Assembly: GCF_016917355.1 (NCBI RefSeq) | Contig: NZ_CP070304.1 | Span: forward strand, 1,984,001 to 2,048,000 | From: Glaciimonas sp. PAMC28666 | GTDB taxonomy: Bacteria > Pseudomonadota > Gammaproteobacteria > Burkholderiales > Burkholderiaceae_D | Direction of reading: 5' to 3' | DNA: 64,000 nucleotides | Shown: positions 47,940-57,364 of the stretch, one piece after another | Layout of the letters: each line of letters begins with the position of its first letter | Numbering within the stretch: the stretch's first letter is position 1 | The notes under the pieces: generated by a model | What the model was told of the DNA's origin: nothing | Databases searched by the model: none | The model's input: only the letters and a program-made list of their open reading frames with translations | Translations under genes and position numbers: made by a program

Positions 47940-48782
47940 ATGCTACTCGCCAATCAATTAACGCTATGCAGGGGGAAACAAACCATCTTGCGTGACCTCA
48001 CCTTGCATATTCAGCCCGGCCAGCTTGTCGCGCTATTAGGCCGCAATGGTGCGGGGAAAAGTACCTTGCTGAAAGCGCTGTCAGGGGAATTTCAGGCCGC
48101 CTCAGAGCACACTGGCACGCGACTCACAGGCGACATCACGATCAACAATATCGCACTCGCCACGCTGGCCCCGCGAACCTTAGCTTTAGCGCGCGCGGTG
48201 CTGCCGCAAAGTGTCCAATTCTCGTTTCCTTTTAGAGGCAAAGAAATCGTGATGCTCGGCCGTTATCCCCATGGCGGCGGGGACACTATAGCAAACCGAA
48301 AAATCGTATCAGAAGCCATGGACCTGGCTGACGCAACCGCGTTGGCTGAACGCGATGTCACCACTTTATCTGGCGGTGAACTGGCCAGAGTACAGTTTGC
48401 CCGTGTGCTGGCCCAATTACGGCCGGATCACTCTCACTCCATCCACCCAACGCCGCGCTATCTGTTGTTGGATGAGCCAACTGCGGCGCTGGATCTGGCC
48501 CATCAGCATTCAATGCTGATCACTTTGCGACGGCTCGCAACAGATTGGAATATCGGCGTTCTCGCGATCATGCACGACCCCAACCTGGCCGCACGCTACG
48601 CCGATCAAATCGCATGGTTAGCCGACGGCACCCTGCTGGCACAAGATACTCCAGCAATTACCATGACACCTGAGACAGTGAAAGCCTGTCTCGGGATTGA
48701 AGTGGATGTAATAAAACAGTTCGGAAAAGCGCCCTTTGCGACGCCCCGCGATAGCGCCATAGCAAATACAAACAAAATATAA
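47940..48782 (+). CDS. hmuV: Haem ABC transporter ATP-binding protein HmuV
   Basis: 280 residues. Walker A is LLGRNGAGKSTLLKAL, the signature is LSGGELARVQFARVLAQL, Walker B is YLLLDEPTAALDLAH, and the H-loop is AIMHDPNLAARYAD. The QSVQFSFPFRGKEIVMLGRYPHG segment is typical of iron/haem importer ATPases. It is the last gene of the operon; the AAGGA site precedes the ATG by about 12 nt. Confidence 0.96.
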   Translation: MLLANQLTLCRGKQTILRDLTLHIQPGQLVALLGRNGAGKSTLLKALSGEFQAASEHTGTRLTGDITINNIALATLAPRTLALARAVLPQSVQFSFPFRGKEIVMLGRYPHGGGDTIANRKIVSEAMDLADATALAERDVTTLSGGELARVQFARVLAQLRPDHSHSIHPTPRYLLLDEPTAALDLAHQHSMLITLRRLATDWNIGVLAIMHDPNLAARYADQIAWLADGTLLAQDTPAITMTPETVKACLGIEVDVIKQFGKAPFATPRDSAIANTNKI

Positions 48783-48826
48783 ATACCCATTTAGAAAGAA
48801 CGAAAACGCCAGATTTTGATCATTAA

Positions 48827-48861
48827 AAAAAGCCCGTACAAAATACTTGTAAGGGCTTTTA
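48827..48861 (+). terminator. Bidirectional terminator between hmuV and livM
   Basis: Stem AAGCCC-g-TACA ... TGTA-a-GGGCTT with a short AT-rich loop, an A run on the left and TTTT on the right. It serves hmuV on the plus strand and can also end the convergent liv operon. Confidence 0.85.
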
Positions 48862-48908
48862 TTTAATTCAAATTTTTAGCTAGGGAATTGACCTGCAACT
48901 AGCTGATT

Positions 48909-49898
48909 CTACGTTACGCGTCGTTTGAATAATGCGCCGATTTCACCCACAATGCCACGCCGGAACGCCAACACGCACACTATAAATATGAAGCCGGTAA
49001 CGATCGTCACCGATTCACCCAAACCATTAAACCACTCCACGTGGGTCACGGTCGCTAACCAACTACCAATATCACCCAGCTTATTTTCCAGAACAATAAT
49101 AATCACGGCACCAACGATGGGTCCTGTCAGCGTGCCAAGCCCACCAACCAGCGTCATCAATATCACAAGGCCAGACATGGTCCAATGCGCGTCAGTCAGC
49201 GTCTCGAAGCCCAATACCAGCGTTTTGGTCGCACCCGCAAGACCAGTCAGGCCAGCCGACAAAACAAACGCCAGCAATTTGTAGCGGTTGACATCGTATC
49301 CTAGCGAAATTGCGCGCGGCTCGTTTTCCTTGATGGCTTTCAGTACCTGCCCGAATGGCGAATTTATCGTCCGCACAATCAACGCAAATCCAAAGACGGC
49401 AATCGCCAGGACAACGTAATACAAGGTCAGGTCGCTATCAAGACTGATCATTCCGAAAAGCTTGCCGCGCGGGACACCCTGCAAGCCATCTTCACCACCG
49501 GTGAACGGCGCTTGCAGGCAGACGAAATACGCCATCTGCGCCAGCGCCAGGGTAATCATCGTGAAATAAATACCTTGTCGCCGGATCGCCAGGCTTCCCA
49601 TCACCAGCCCGATCAACGCACCTGCTAACGTTCCAAGAATGAGCCCTATCTCTGTCGGTAAGCCCAATTTGGTTAAGGCATAACCGGCAACATAACCGGC
49701 ACCGCCAAAGAACGCCGCATGACCGAAAGAGAGCAGTCCGGTAAAACCGATCAACAAATTGAAAGCGCACGCAAACAATGCAAAGCACAATACTTTCATT
49801 AGAAATACGGGATAAATACCGAACGGTGCAGCCAGCGCTGCGATCAATATTACCGCGTATAAAATCTTTTTATTCATGCTGACCGCCCTTGCATCCAA
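48909..49898 (-). CDS. livM: Branched-chain amino-acid type ABC transporter permease LivM
   Basis: 329 residues with about eight to ten hydrophobic helices. FALFACAFNLLIGFTGLLSFGHAAFFGGAGYVAGY is the family hallmark, and MTLVGGLGTLTGPIVGAVI the conserved C-terminal loop. ENEPRAISLGYDVNRYKLLAFVLSAGLTGLAGA carries the ATPase-docking segment. It is the last gene of the operon, 87 bp after livH. Confidence 0.93.
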   Translation of the reverse strand: MDARAVSMNKKILYAVILIAALAAPFGIYPVFLMKVLCFALFACAFNLLIGFTGLLSFGHAAFFGGAGYVAGYALTKLGLPTEIGLILGTLAGALIGLVMGSLAIRRQGIYFTMITLALAQMAYFVCLQAPFTGGEDGLQGVPRGKLFGMISLDSDLTLYYVVLAIAVFGFALIVRTINSPFGQVLKAIKENEPRAISLGYDVNRYKLLAFVLSAGLTGLAGATKTLVLGFETLTDAHWTMSGLVILMTLVGGLGTLTGPIVGAVIIIVLENKLGDIGSWLATVTHVEWFNGLGESVTIVTGFIFIVCVLAFRRGIVGEIGALFKRRVT

Positions 49899-49985
49899 TT
49901 AGCTTCGTTGGTGACTTCTTCGATGTAGCGCATCTGGCATTTCGCTGGATCTCTAGTTGAATATTTCACTGAATAGCTCACTTTT

Positions 49986-50870
49986 CTATTTTTCTTTACC
50001 GAACAAACCGGCGGGCCGAATCATTAACACGATCGCCATCACAATGAAAACGACGGTGGCCGAGGCTTCGGGATAAAAGACCCGTGTCAATCCTTCGATT
50101 ACTCCTAACGCCAATCCCGTGACGATAGAGCCCATAATGGAACCCATTCCCCCGATCACCACAACCGCGAACACGACGATAATCAGATTGGAACCCATCA
50201 GTGGAGAGACCTGAATGACCGGGGCCGCCAGCACACCGGCAAAGGCCGCTAATGCGCCGCCGAAACCATACGTCAATGTCACCATCAACGGTACATTGAT
50301 ACCGAAAGCTTCCACCAGTTTGGGATTTTCAGTACCTGCACGCAAATAAGCGCCAAGCTTGGTTTTCTCGATGACAAACCAGGTTGCAAAACAGACCACC
50401 AGCGATGCAAACACAACCCACGCACGATAATTCGGCAAGACCATAAAACCGATGTCGGTTGCCCCGCTCAACAAATCCGGCACCGAATAAGGTTGCCCGG
50501 AAACGCCATAAAATGAGCGGAAAATACCCTCTACCATTAGCGTGATACCAAAGGTCAGTAACAAACCGTAAAGATGATCGAGTTTGTACAGCCAGCGCAG
50601 CATGGTTTTTTCGATGATGATGCCAAATACGCCCACAATCAACGGCGCGAGAAAGAGCATTTCCCAATAATTCAGATTGAAATACGACAATCCGATCCAC
50701 GCCAGAAACGCGCCCATCATATACAGCGCACCATGCGCAAAATTAATTACATTAAGTAAACCAAAAATTACCGCAAGGCCTAGCGATAACATGGCATAAA
50801 ACGAACCATTGACCAAGCCTAGCAATAACTGGCTCATCAGGGCTTGCAGAGGGATGCCGAACAATTCCAT
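49986..50870 (-). CDS. livH: Branched-chain amino-acid type ABC transporter permease LivH
   Basis: 294 residues, polytopic. SQLLLGLVNGSFYAMLSLGLAVIFGLLNVINFAHGALYMMGAF is the classic LivH opening, and FIVMAIVLMIRPAGLFGKEK the classic ending. YLRAGTENPKLVEAFGINVPLMVTLTYGFGGALAAFAGVLA contains the EAA-like loop. It is preceded by a 324-bp non-coding gap after the binding-protein gene, long for this operon type. Confidence 0.93.
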   Translation of the reverse strand: MELFGIPLQALMSQLLLGLVNGSFYAMLSLGLAVIFGLLNVINFAHGALYMMGAFLAWIGLSYFNLNYWEMLFLAPLIVGVFGIIIEKTMLRWLYKLDHLYGLLLTFGITLMVEGIFRSFYGVSGQPYSVPDLLSGATDIGFMVLPNYRAWVVFASLVVCFATWFVIEKTKLGAYLRAGTENPKLVEAFGINVPLMVTLTYGFGGALAAFAGVLAAPVIQVSPLMGSNLIIVVFAVVVIGGMGSIMGSIVTGLALGVIEGLTRVFYPEASATVVFIVMAIVLMIRPAGLFGKEK

Positions 50871-51194
50871 GGCAATGTCATCATAAAATCACGCGCCAAT
50901 TCGATCCTGTCGATTTCACAAATGAATCCGCGCCACTACATTGGCAATTTACCGATTCATCCGGACCGAAGCGCTTGTTTGACAAGCGCCTCATACCGAT
51001 GTGATTGCAAAAAAATTGGACAGAGTTGGAACAGTGATGAATCATTAAAAAAGCACCCCGGCGCATACTTCAAAACGCGTTTTGCGTAAGATGAATGATG
51101 CACCGTGAGTGACAGGCTGTGTTGTGATTCAAGTCGCAGCTAAGTTGCAACTAAGTGGCAACGAATGTCAGCAACAAATTGCTTTTTATCGCGC
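50871..51194. other. livJ-livH interval with hairpin and short tandem repeat
   Basis: 324 bp without a gene. It holds a perfect hairpin GCGCTTGT-ttg-ACAAGCGC (50971-50989) without a T run. Three 11-bp copies starting AAGTCGCAGCT, AAGTTGCAACT and AAGTGGCAAC (51131-51162) lie beside it. A 3' stabilising hairpin that lets the binding protein be made in excess over the permeases is a reasonable reading. Confidence 0.5.
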
Positions 51195-52421
51195 TTATTT
51201 CCAGATTGCGCATTTAGAATCGGCTTTGGACATAAAAGCTTTTTCCGCTGGAATTGTTTGAATTTTATTGAGGTAATCCCATGGATATTTTGACTCAGCT
51301 GGCGTTTTAACCTGATACAGCGTCATGTCATGCACCACCCGTCCATCAGGACGTAGGTAAGCAGCTTTCGTGTACATGTCATTGAATTTGGTCTTGCGCA
51401 ATTGCGTCATGACTTTTTCGCCGTCGTCGGTGCCGCTTGCTTTCACCGCAGTGAGATATTGCATGGCGGCTGAATAATCAGCTGCCTGCAAACTCGATGG
51501 CTCTTTTTTCATTTTTGAGAAATAACGCTTGGCCCAGGCCCGTGACTCATCGTTCTGATCCCAATACCAACTATCAGTCAAATACATGCCTTGCGTCTGC
51601 TTCAATGTCAGCGAGTGAATGTCATTAATAAACACTAACAAACCTGCCAATTTCGCCGTCTTGGTGATCCCAAATTCATTGGCGGCTTTAACCGAATTAA
51701 TCATATCGCCACCTGCATTCGCCAAGCCGATAATTTGCGCTTTGGATGCCTGTGCCTGCAACAAAAACGAAGAAAAATCGGAAGCATTAAGAGGATGCTT
51801 TACTGCACCCAACACGGTTCCGCCAGAAGCTTTCACCACCGCTGTGGTGTCTTTTTCCAACGAATTTCCAAACGCATAATCGGCGGTTAAAAAGTACCAG
51901 CTTTTACCCCCCTGCTTAACCACCGCTGAACCTGTACCATTCGCCAGCGCATAGGTATCATAGGCGTAATGCACGGTATAAGGCGTGCACTCTTCGTTCG
52001 TCAAACGGGTACTTCCGGCACCAATTTCAAAAAACGGCTTCTTCTTTTCAGCCGCGATTTTAGCCATCGCTAATGCGGTACCCGAGTTGGTGCCGCCAAT
52101 CAACATATCCAACCCTTGCTGATCAAACCATTCACGTGCTTTGCTGGATGCTATATCCGCTTTATTTTGATGATCGGCCACCAGTAATTCAATTTTTTTC
52201 CCGTTAATGGCTCCGCCCATATCAGCGATTGCCATTCTGATTGCTTCGGCGCCTCCAGGACCATCAATGTCCGAATACACGCTCGACATATCGGTGATAA
52301 AACCGATCTTGACGGTATCCCCGGATATTTGTGCGACTGCCGATCCAGCGAGGCCACAGGCTACAGTGGTGAATACTGCCAGGGATATTACTTTCAATTT
52401 GATGTTCAATGTGTTCTCCAT
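51195..52421 (-). CDS. ABC transporter substrate-binding protein, LivJ family
   Basis: 408 residues with a signal peptide (to about residue 31, ending AVAQ). VKIGFITDMSSVYSDIDGPGGAEAIRMAIADMGG is the usual Leu/Ile/Val-binding fold start, and WFDQQGLDMLIGGTNSGTALAMAKIAAEKKKPFFEIG and WYFLTADYAFGNSLEKD follow. The subgroup is that of short-chain amide or aromatic-compound binders as often as of amino acids, so the ligand is open. The leading GMC oxidoreductase gene may indicate an alcohol or related carbon source. Confidence 0.92.
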   Translation of the reverse strand: MENTLNIKLKVISLAVFTTVACGLAGSAVAQISGDTVKIGFITDMSSVYSDIDGPGGAEAIRMAIADMGGAINGKKIELLVADHQNKADIASSKAREWFDQQGLDMLIGGTNSGTALAMAKIAAEKKKPFFEIGAGSTRLTNEECTPYTVHYAYDTYALANGTGSAVVKQGGKSWYFLTADYAFGNSLEKDTTAVVKASGGTVLGAVKHPLNASDFSSFLLQAQASKAQIIGLANAGGDMINSVKAANEFGITKTAKLAGLLVFINDIHSLTLKQTQGMYLTDSWYWDQNDESRAWAKRYFSKMKKEPSSLQAADYSAAMQYLTAVKASGTDDGEKVMTQLRKTKFNDMYTKAAYLRPDGRVVHDMTLYQVKTPAESKYPWDYLNKIQTIPAEKAFMSKADSKCAIWK

Positions 52422-52522
52422 TTTTACTTATCAATCACCCTTGTAGAGCGATCTGCTTATGTAATTAAATTTTGTTAAAATTTTGTATTTTTTTACGGAA
52501 TTTCTGTATTTCTGGAAATTTT

Positions 52523-53296
52523 CTATACGCCTAATAATGTGTTCAACACCGGCATTTTTTCTTGTAATTGAGAGGCTGCGAAAGTCTCTACTATCTGTCC
52601 ATGTTCCATCACGTAAAACCGATCGGCTAACGGTGCTGCAAATCGAAAATTCTGCTCCACCATAATGATGGTGTAGCCCTTTTCTTTTAGCAGCAAAATC
52701 ATACGTGCAAGGGTCTGAACAATCACTGGCGCTAGGCCTTCCGAAATCTCATCAAGCAGTAATAAGCGCGCGCCTGTGCGCAAAATCCGTGCAACCGCCA
52801 ACATCTGTTGTTCACCGCCCGACAAGCGTGTCCCCTGGCTGTGTTTACGTTCTTCCAGATTAGGAAACATCTCGTAAATTTCGGCTATCGACATTCCTTT
52901 GTCAGTCTTCGATACAGACGGCGGTAACAAAAGGTTTTCTTCTGTCGAAAGCGATGAAAATATACCGCGTTCTTCCGGGCAATAACCCAATCCGAGATGC
53001 GCGATTTTATGGGTAGCGAGTCCAATCGTTTCAACGCCATTAACCTTAATCGATCCCTTGCGCGTTCCGGTAAGCCCCATGATCGCGCGCATCGTGGTCG
53101 TGCGTCCTGCGCCATTGCGGCCCAGCAACGTCACCACTTCACCCGCATTCACGGACAAATTTACGTTGTGCAGGATATGCGATTCACCGTACCAGGCTTG
53201 TAAATTGGTAATGCTGAGAGCCGGCGGCTTTCCCGAGTCAGCCAACTTCGTCGGCACACTTTCAGACTTTGGCTGCGACATAACGGTCGGCATCAA
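52523..53296 (-). CDS. livF: ABC transporter ATP-binding protein LivF
   Basis: 257 residues. Walker A reads LLGRNGAGRTTTMRAI; the expected Lys in GKT/S is Arg (GAGRTT), a common and functional-looking variant in LivF proteins. The signature is LSGGEQQMLAVARIL, Walker B is LLLLDEISEGLAP and the H-loop MVEQNFRFA. The first about 24 residues are extra, and Met4 (MSQPKSES) is another start. It overlaps livG by four bases (53293-53296). Confidence 0.92.
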   Translation of the reverse strand: MMPTVMSQPKSESVPTKLADSGKPPALSITNLQAWYGESHILHNVNLSVNAGEVVTLLGRNGAGRTTTMRAIMGLTGTRKGSIKVNGVETIGLATHKIAHLGLGYCPEERGIFSSLSTEENLLLPPSVSKTDKGMSIAEIYEMFPNLEERKHSQGTRLSGGEQQMLAVARILRTGARLLLLDEISEGLAPVIVQTLARMILLLKEKGYTIIMVEQNFRFAAPLADRFYVMEHGQIVETFAASQLQEKMPVLNTLLGV

Positions 53297-54087
53297 TGCG
53301 CTCCTTCTAATGGTCTAGCTTCTGTTCCGGCTTCTGTTCCCGCTTCTGTTCCCATATAGGCTTCCATCACCTGAGGGTTAGTCGACACCGCCTTGTAGTC
53401 TCCTTCTGCTAATATCGCGCCGCGTTGCAAGACGCTGATCTTGTCGCAAATGCCGGAAACTACACCCATGTTGTGTTCCACCATCAGGATGGTTCTGCCT
53501 ACCGACACTTTTTTTATCAACGCGGTGACACGATCAACGTCTTCATGCCCCATTCCCTGCGTCGGTTCATCCAGCAGCATCAATTCTGGGTTCATACTTA
53601 AAGTGGTCGCAATCTCCAATGCTCGCTTGCGTCCGTAAGGAAGATCAACCGTCAGGGTGTCCGCAAATTCAGTCAGGTCGACTTCTGCCAGGAGCTCCAT
53701 TGCACGATCTCTTAACTGCGAGAGAGTAGTGCTGCTTTTCCAAAAGTGAAAAGAAGTACCTAAGGACCGCTGCAAGCCTATGCGAACATTTTCCATCACC
53801 GATAAATGGGGGAAAACCGCCGAAATTTGAAAAGAACGAATGATCCCTTGCCGCGCAATTTGTGCCGGTGCAGAAGAGGTAATATCGCGATTATTGAATA
53901 AAATTTGCCCGGAAGTCGGGACCAAAAATTTGGTTAGCAGGTTAAAACAGGTCGTCTTGCCCGCGCCATTAGGACCGATCAGGGCATGGATATGTCCACG
54001 CTCAACTTGTAAATTAACGTTATTTACCGCCGTAAAGCCTTTAAATTCCTTCGTCAGGCTTTTCGTTTCTAAGATGATGTCGCTCAT
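53293..54087 (-). CDS. livG: ABC transporter ATP-binding protein LivG
   Basis: 264 residues. Walker A is GPNGAGKTTCFNLL, IRSFQISAVFPHLSVMENVRIGLQ is typical, Walker B is LMLLDEPTQGMGHED, and the H-loop MVEHNMG. The signature LSGGQ is replaced by VDLPYGRKRALEIATTL, as seen in many LivG members. The C-terminus carries three GTEA units coded by 12-bp tandem repeats (about 53324-53359), a likely slippage product. Confidence 0.92.
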   Translation of the reverse strand: MSDIILETKSLTKEFKGFTAVNNVNLQVERGHIHALIGPNGAGKTTCFNLLTKFLVPTSGQILFNNRDITSSAPAQIARQGIIRSFQISAVFPHLSVMENVRIGLQRSLGTSFHFWKSSTTLSQLRDRAMELLAEVDLTEFADTLTVDLPYGRKRALEIATTLSMNPELMLLDEPTQGMGHEDVDRVTALIKKVSVGRTILMVEHNMGVVSGICDKISVLQRGAILAEGDYKAVSTNPQVMEAYMGTEAGTEAGTEARPLEGAH

Positions 54088-54289
54088 CCGGTCTCCTTAG
54101 GTTTTCTCGGCGCCACGGTACCTGACAGCGCCAATTTCTTTATTTTGTTTGATAGCAACCGTATCTTGATTGACGGATAGTATAGAGTGCAGCAAGGCTC
54201 GGCAATACGTATAAATACTAAACTCAAAACAACAACATTTTATTGTAATTTTATCTAATAAATCGGCATCAATTCGTCGCCAGTGTTCG

Positions 54290-55915
54290 TTAAGAAACTT
54301 TCGCCAAAATAAACTTAGCCGCCATTTCTGCAATCATAATGGTCGGTGAATTAGTATTCCCAGAGGTAATAGTCGGCATAATGGAGGCATCCGCAACCCG
54401 AAGTCTTTTTACGCCAATTACGCGTAATTTACTATCAACAACTGCTAATTTGTCTGTTATCCTTCCCATCTTACAAGTCCCGACGGGATGAAAAATTGTA
54501 GTTCCGACCTTCCCAGCAGCCTTGATAAGTTCTTCCTCTGTTTGAAAATCCGGGCCTGGCATAAATTCTTTTGGCGCGTATTTTTGTAACGCCGGAGCAG
54601 CAGCGATTCTCCGGGTCAACATCACTGAGGCGGCAGCTACTTTACGATCGTCTTCGGTTGCCAGGTAATTTAAGGTAATTTTGGGTGCCGTCATTGGGTC
54701 AGCAGATGCTACCCGAATATGCCCCCGTGAGGTTGGGCGTAAATTACAGACACTAGCGGTAAAAGCGGGAAAATTATGCAGGGGATCACCAAACTTTTCC
54801 AGCGATAGCGGCTGCACGTGATACTCAAGATTAGCAGTTTCCTGGAGCGCATCAGATTTTGCGAAGGCTCCCAGTTGCGACGGGGCCATTGACATCGGGC
54901 CACTGCGTGAAACCATATATTCGAGTCCAATCTTCATTTTCCCCACCCAATTATTCGCCATTATATTTAACGTTTTCACGCCAGAGACTTTAAATCCCAT
55001 ACGAATTTGCAGATGATCCTGTAAATTCTCTCCAACGCCGGCTAAATCATGGAAAACCGGTATGTGATTTTGCTGCAACAATGCTGCGGGTCCGATGCCT
55101 GAAAACTGTAAAATATGTGGCGAGCCAACGGCTCCAGCGCACAATAAGACTTCTTTCGCTGCTTCAGCCGACCATTCCTTGCCCCCACCCAGAAATTCCA
55201 CACCTGTACATTGCAGCCCATCTTCGCCAGTCTCGAGTTGAAGCCGCTTTACATGACAACCAGTCATGATTTCCAGATTTCCACGCGCTGCTGCCGTTCG
55301 TAAAAATGCCTTCGATGCATTCCAGCGAACGCCACGTTTCTGATTGACGTCAAAATAACCGACACCTTCGTTATCACCCTGGTTGAAATCATCCACTTTA
55401 GGAATTCCGCTCTCCGCTGCTGCATCCCGGAACGCATCTAAAATCTTCCAGGATAAGCGCTGCTTTTCCACTCGCCACTCACCGCCTACGCCGTGGAAAG
55501 CATTCGCTCCACTATAGTGATCTTCACTTTTCTTGAACATAGGCAAAACATTTTCCCATCGCCAGGATTCATCGCCAACCAGCGTTGCCCATTGTTCATA
55601 GTCACGCGCCTGGCCACGCATATAAATCATTCCGTTGATTGAAGATGATCCACCCAAAACCTTGCCACGTGGATAAATCAAACTACGATTATTCAATCCA
55701 ACGTCGGCTTCGGTCCGGTAGAGCCAGTCTGTGCGGGGATTATTAATGCAATACAGGTATCCGACCGGAATATGAATCCAAATGTAGTCGTCCTTCGCGC
55801 CAGCTTCAATCAATAGAACCGTGACATCGGGATTGCGCGTCAATCGGTTGGCTAATACACAACCGGCAGTTCCGGCACCCACAATAATGTAATCGTACTT
55901 ACCCGCTACTTCCAT
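54290..55915 (-). CDS. GMC-family FAD oxidoreductase (choline/alcohol dehydrogenase-like)
   Basis: 541 residues. FAD motif YDYIIVGAGTAGCVLANRL, GMC signature 1 PRGKVLGGSSSINGMIYMRG, signature 2 GAVGSPHILQFSGIGPA, and the active-site region FHPVGTCKMG then ADASIMPTITSGNTNSPTIMIAEMAA. BetA and AlkJ are the nearest named relatives; choline, aliphatic or aromatic alcohols are all possible substrates. It is upstream of livG in the same direction (202 bp gap), which suggests the transporter imports its substrate or a related compound. Confidence 0.9.
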   Translation of the reverse strand: MEVAGKYDYIIVGAGTAGCVLANRLTRNPDVTVLLIEAGAKDDYIWIHIPVGYLYCINNPRTDWLYRTEADVGLNNRSLIYPRGKVLGGSSSINGMIYMRGQARDYEQWATLVGDESWRWENVLPMFKKSEDHYSGANAFHGVGGEWRVEKQRLSWKILDAFRDAAAESGIPKVDDFNQGDNEGVGYFDVNQKRGVRWNASKAFLRTAAARGNLEIMTGCHVKRLQLETGEDGLQCTGVEFLGGGKEWSAEAAKEVLLCAGAVGSPHILQFSGIGPAALLQQNHIPVFHDLAGVGENLQDHLQIRMGFKVSGVKTLNIMANNWVGKMKIGLEYMVSRSGPMSMAPSQLGAFAKSDALQETANLEYHVQPLSLEKFGDPLHNFPAFTASVCNLRPTSRGHIRVASADPMTAPKITLNYLATEDDRKVAAASVMLTRRIAAAPALQKYAPKEFMPGPDFQTEEELIKAAGKVGTTIFHPVGTCKMGRITDKLAVVDSKLRVIGVKRLRVADASIMPTITSGNTNSPTIMIAEMAAKFILAKVS

Positions 55916-56258
55916 TTTTATTCCTCAAAGAACTACTTTTAACGCAACGTTTCTTAAAAAATTTGTAGATAGCAACTGACTGGACCAAATTTTTGCGATT
56001 TGGATTTGCTCAGAGGAATGATGAAGCGACTAACGTTAGAAAATTTTGTGCATAACCCTGTATTTATCCACGTTGTTGCTTACTGGGAGCTTACCCAGAC
56101 GGAAAAGAAAGAGTATTGCCGTCTTTTCTCACGAATCGTTCATTTTCAGTTACACACCAACGCATTCTGAAAGGCAGAGCAAGTGTTCATTTTGGCTATT
56201 TTGAATGCTTAAAATAGTCGCTTTTCTTATTTTTCTTCTTATGTTTTTAATTCAAAGA

Positions 56259-56467
56259 TTTATATATATAAATAGTAGTAGTAGTTAACACCCTGCTTTT
56301 CTGTGCATAACACTATATAATCCTTTAAAAACAATGACTTAGTAAAAGTATAAACCATTATTTACGAATGTATTGATTCATCACAAGTAGGGGATAAGTG
56401 TACGAAAGAAAAAAATAGACGAGTTGTACACAATTTATAGGGGGTGATATCCAAAGGCTTATCCACA
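56259..56467 (+). repeat. Origin unit 1
   Basis: TTTATATATATAAA (56259-56272), TAGTAGTAGTAG (56273-56284), box TGTGCATAA (56302-56310) and closing box TTATCCACA (56459-56467). The palindrome-to-box distance is 43 bp and the box-to-box distance 157 bp. Confidence 0.75.
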
Positions 56468-56623
56468 GGCTAAAAAGCACTTATTGAAAATCGTTATTTT
56501 TGGTTTCAAGAGGTTCTGACCTGTATTACCTATTAGTTGTTTTTTCGGTTGATTTTGAACTACCAGCAGCTTGGTTTTCGTTGAAGCATCTTCTTTCCTT
56601 CCGTTCCTTTTAATGTTTACTTG

Positions 56624-56831
56624 TTTATATATATAAATAGTAATGATAGTAAACGACAGCTATTTCTGTGGATAAGTCGAAAATCTCTTTTGTAAACAAG
56701 ATGCTGGAAGCGGGATAACAGGCCGGTAAGCGCTGTACGCGCTATGCACATCTGGTGAATAACAAATACGAGACGCAATAAAGACGTGTTTTCCACAAGT
56801 TACCACTACTTTACCCACAGACTTATCCACA
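56624..56831 (+). repeat. Origin unit 2
   Basis: TTTATATATATAAA (56624-56637), triplets TAG-TAA-TGA-TAG (56638-56649), box TGTGGATAA (56667-56675) and closing box TTATCCACA (56823-56831). Distances are 43 and 156 bp. TTTGTAAACA at offset 66 is shared with unit 3. Weaker boxes TTTTCCACA (56789) and TTACCCACA (56811) lie inside. Confidence 0.75.
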
Positions 56832-57156
56832 AAGATATCTTTTTTGCATCTTATCCAGGAAGAATAACCATCAGATAGCTTTAGGTGGAGCAACTTTTTA
56901 ATATTCGTCTGTCGCTATACGCACCTTGTAACCAAATAAAACGACTTCTCTGTTGTAAAACTATGGAGTACAGGTCGTTCAAAACAAAATTGCTGCGTAA
57001 TTTTTGACTGCAGGCGTTTTAGTTTGCCTGTGCGTTTAACTCGGAATCACTAAAAGAGAGCGAGTTCTCGTCCGCATAGCCAATTTTTGTGATGAAAGCG
57101 TGAATATTTACTCTCTTTAGCTCAAAAATTGCCGGTTTTTCTGTTTTAGTTAACGA

Positions 57157-57364
57157 TTTATAGATATAAATAGTAGTAATAGTTAACGACAGCAAATTCT
57201 GTGGATAACGCGGTTTATTTGTTTGTAAACAGGCATTTGAGAAATGAATAATGTTTAAGTAAACAATGTATAAGCATTGGATAGGAGCTGAATAAAAAAT
57301 AGATGCTCAAAAAAACGGGAGATATCCCCAATAAACAACTATGTTATCCACATGGTTATCCACA
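57157..57364 (+). repeat. Origin unit 3
   Basis: TTTATAGATATAAA (57157-57170), triplets TAG-TAG-TAA-TAG (57171-57182), box TGTGGATAA (57200-57208) and two closing boxes TTATCCACA (57344-57352 and 57356-57364), 12 bp apart. Distances are 43 and 156 bp to the second closing box. TTTGTAAACA is at the same offset as in unit 2. Confidence 0.75.

Larger units (their letters stand above)
56047..57364. other. oriC: Candidate replication origin with three repeated DnaA/AT units
   Basis: Non-coding and AT-rich. TTATNCACA-type boxes lie at 56302, 56667 and 57200 (minus orientation) and 56459, 56823, 57344 and 57356 (plus), with further ones at 56047 (TGTGCATAA) and 56064 (TTATCCACG). Three units at 56259-56467, 56624-56831 and 57157-57364 share the same geometry. 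Each has a 14-bp AT palindrome, four TAG-like triplets, 17 bp, a minus-oriented box, and a plus-oriented box 156-157 bp further on. The parABS locus is about 15 kb away. It could be chromosomal oriC or, less likely, an integrated plasmid origin. Confidence 0.7.

Noticed and set aside
42287-48782. Siderophore uptake instead of haem uptake
   Set aside because: The HmuS-type gene between receptor and binding protein is specific to haem systems.
56660-56893. 77-codon minus-strand frame inside the origin-like region
   Set aside because: It crosses two DnaA boxes, has random composition and no ribosome-binding site.
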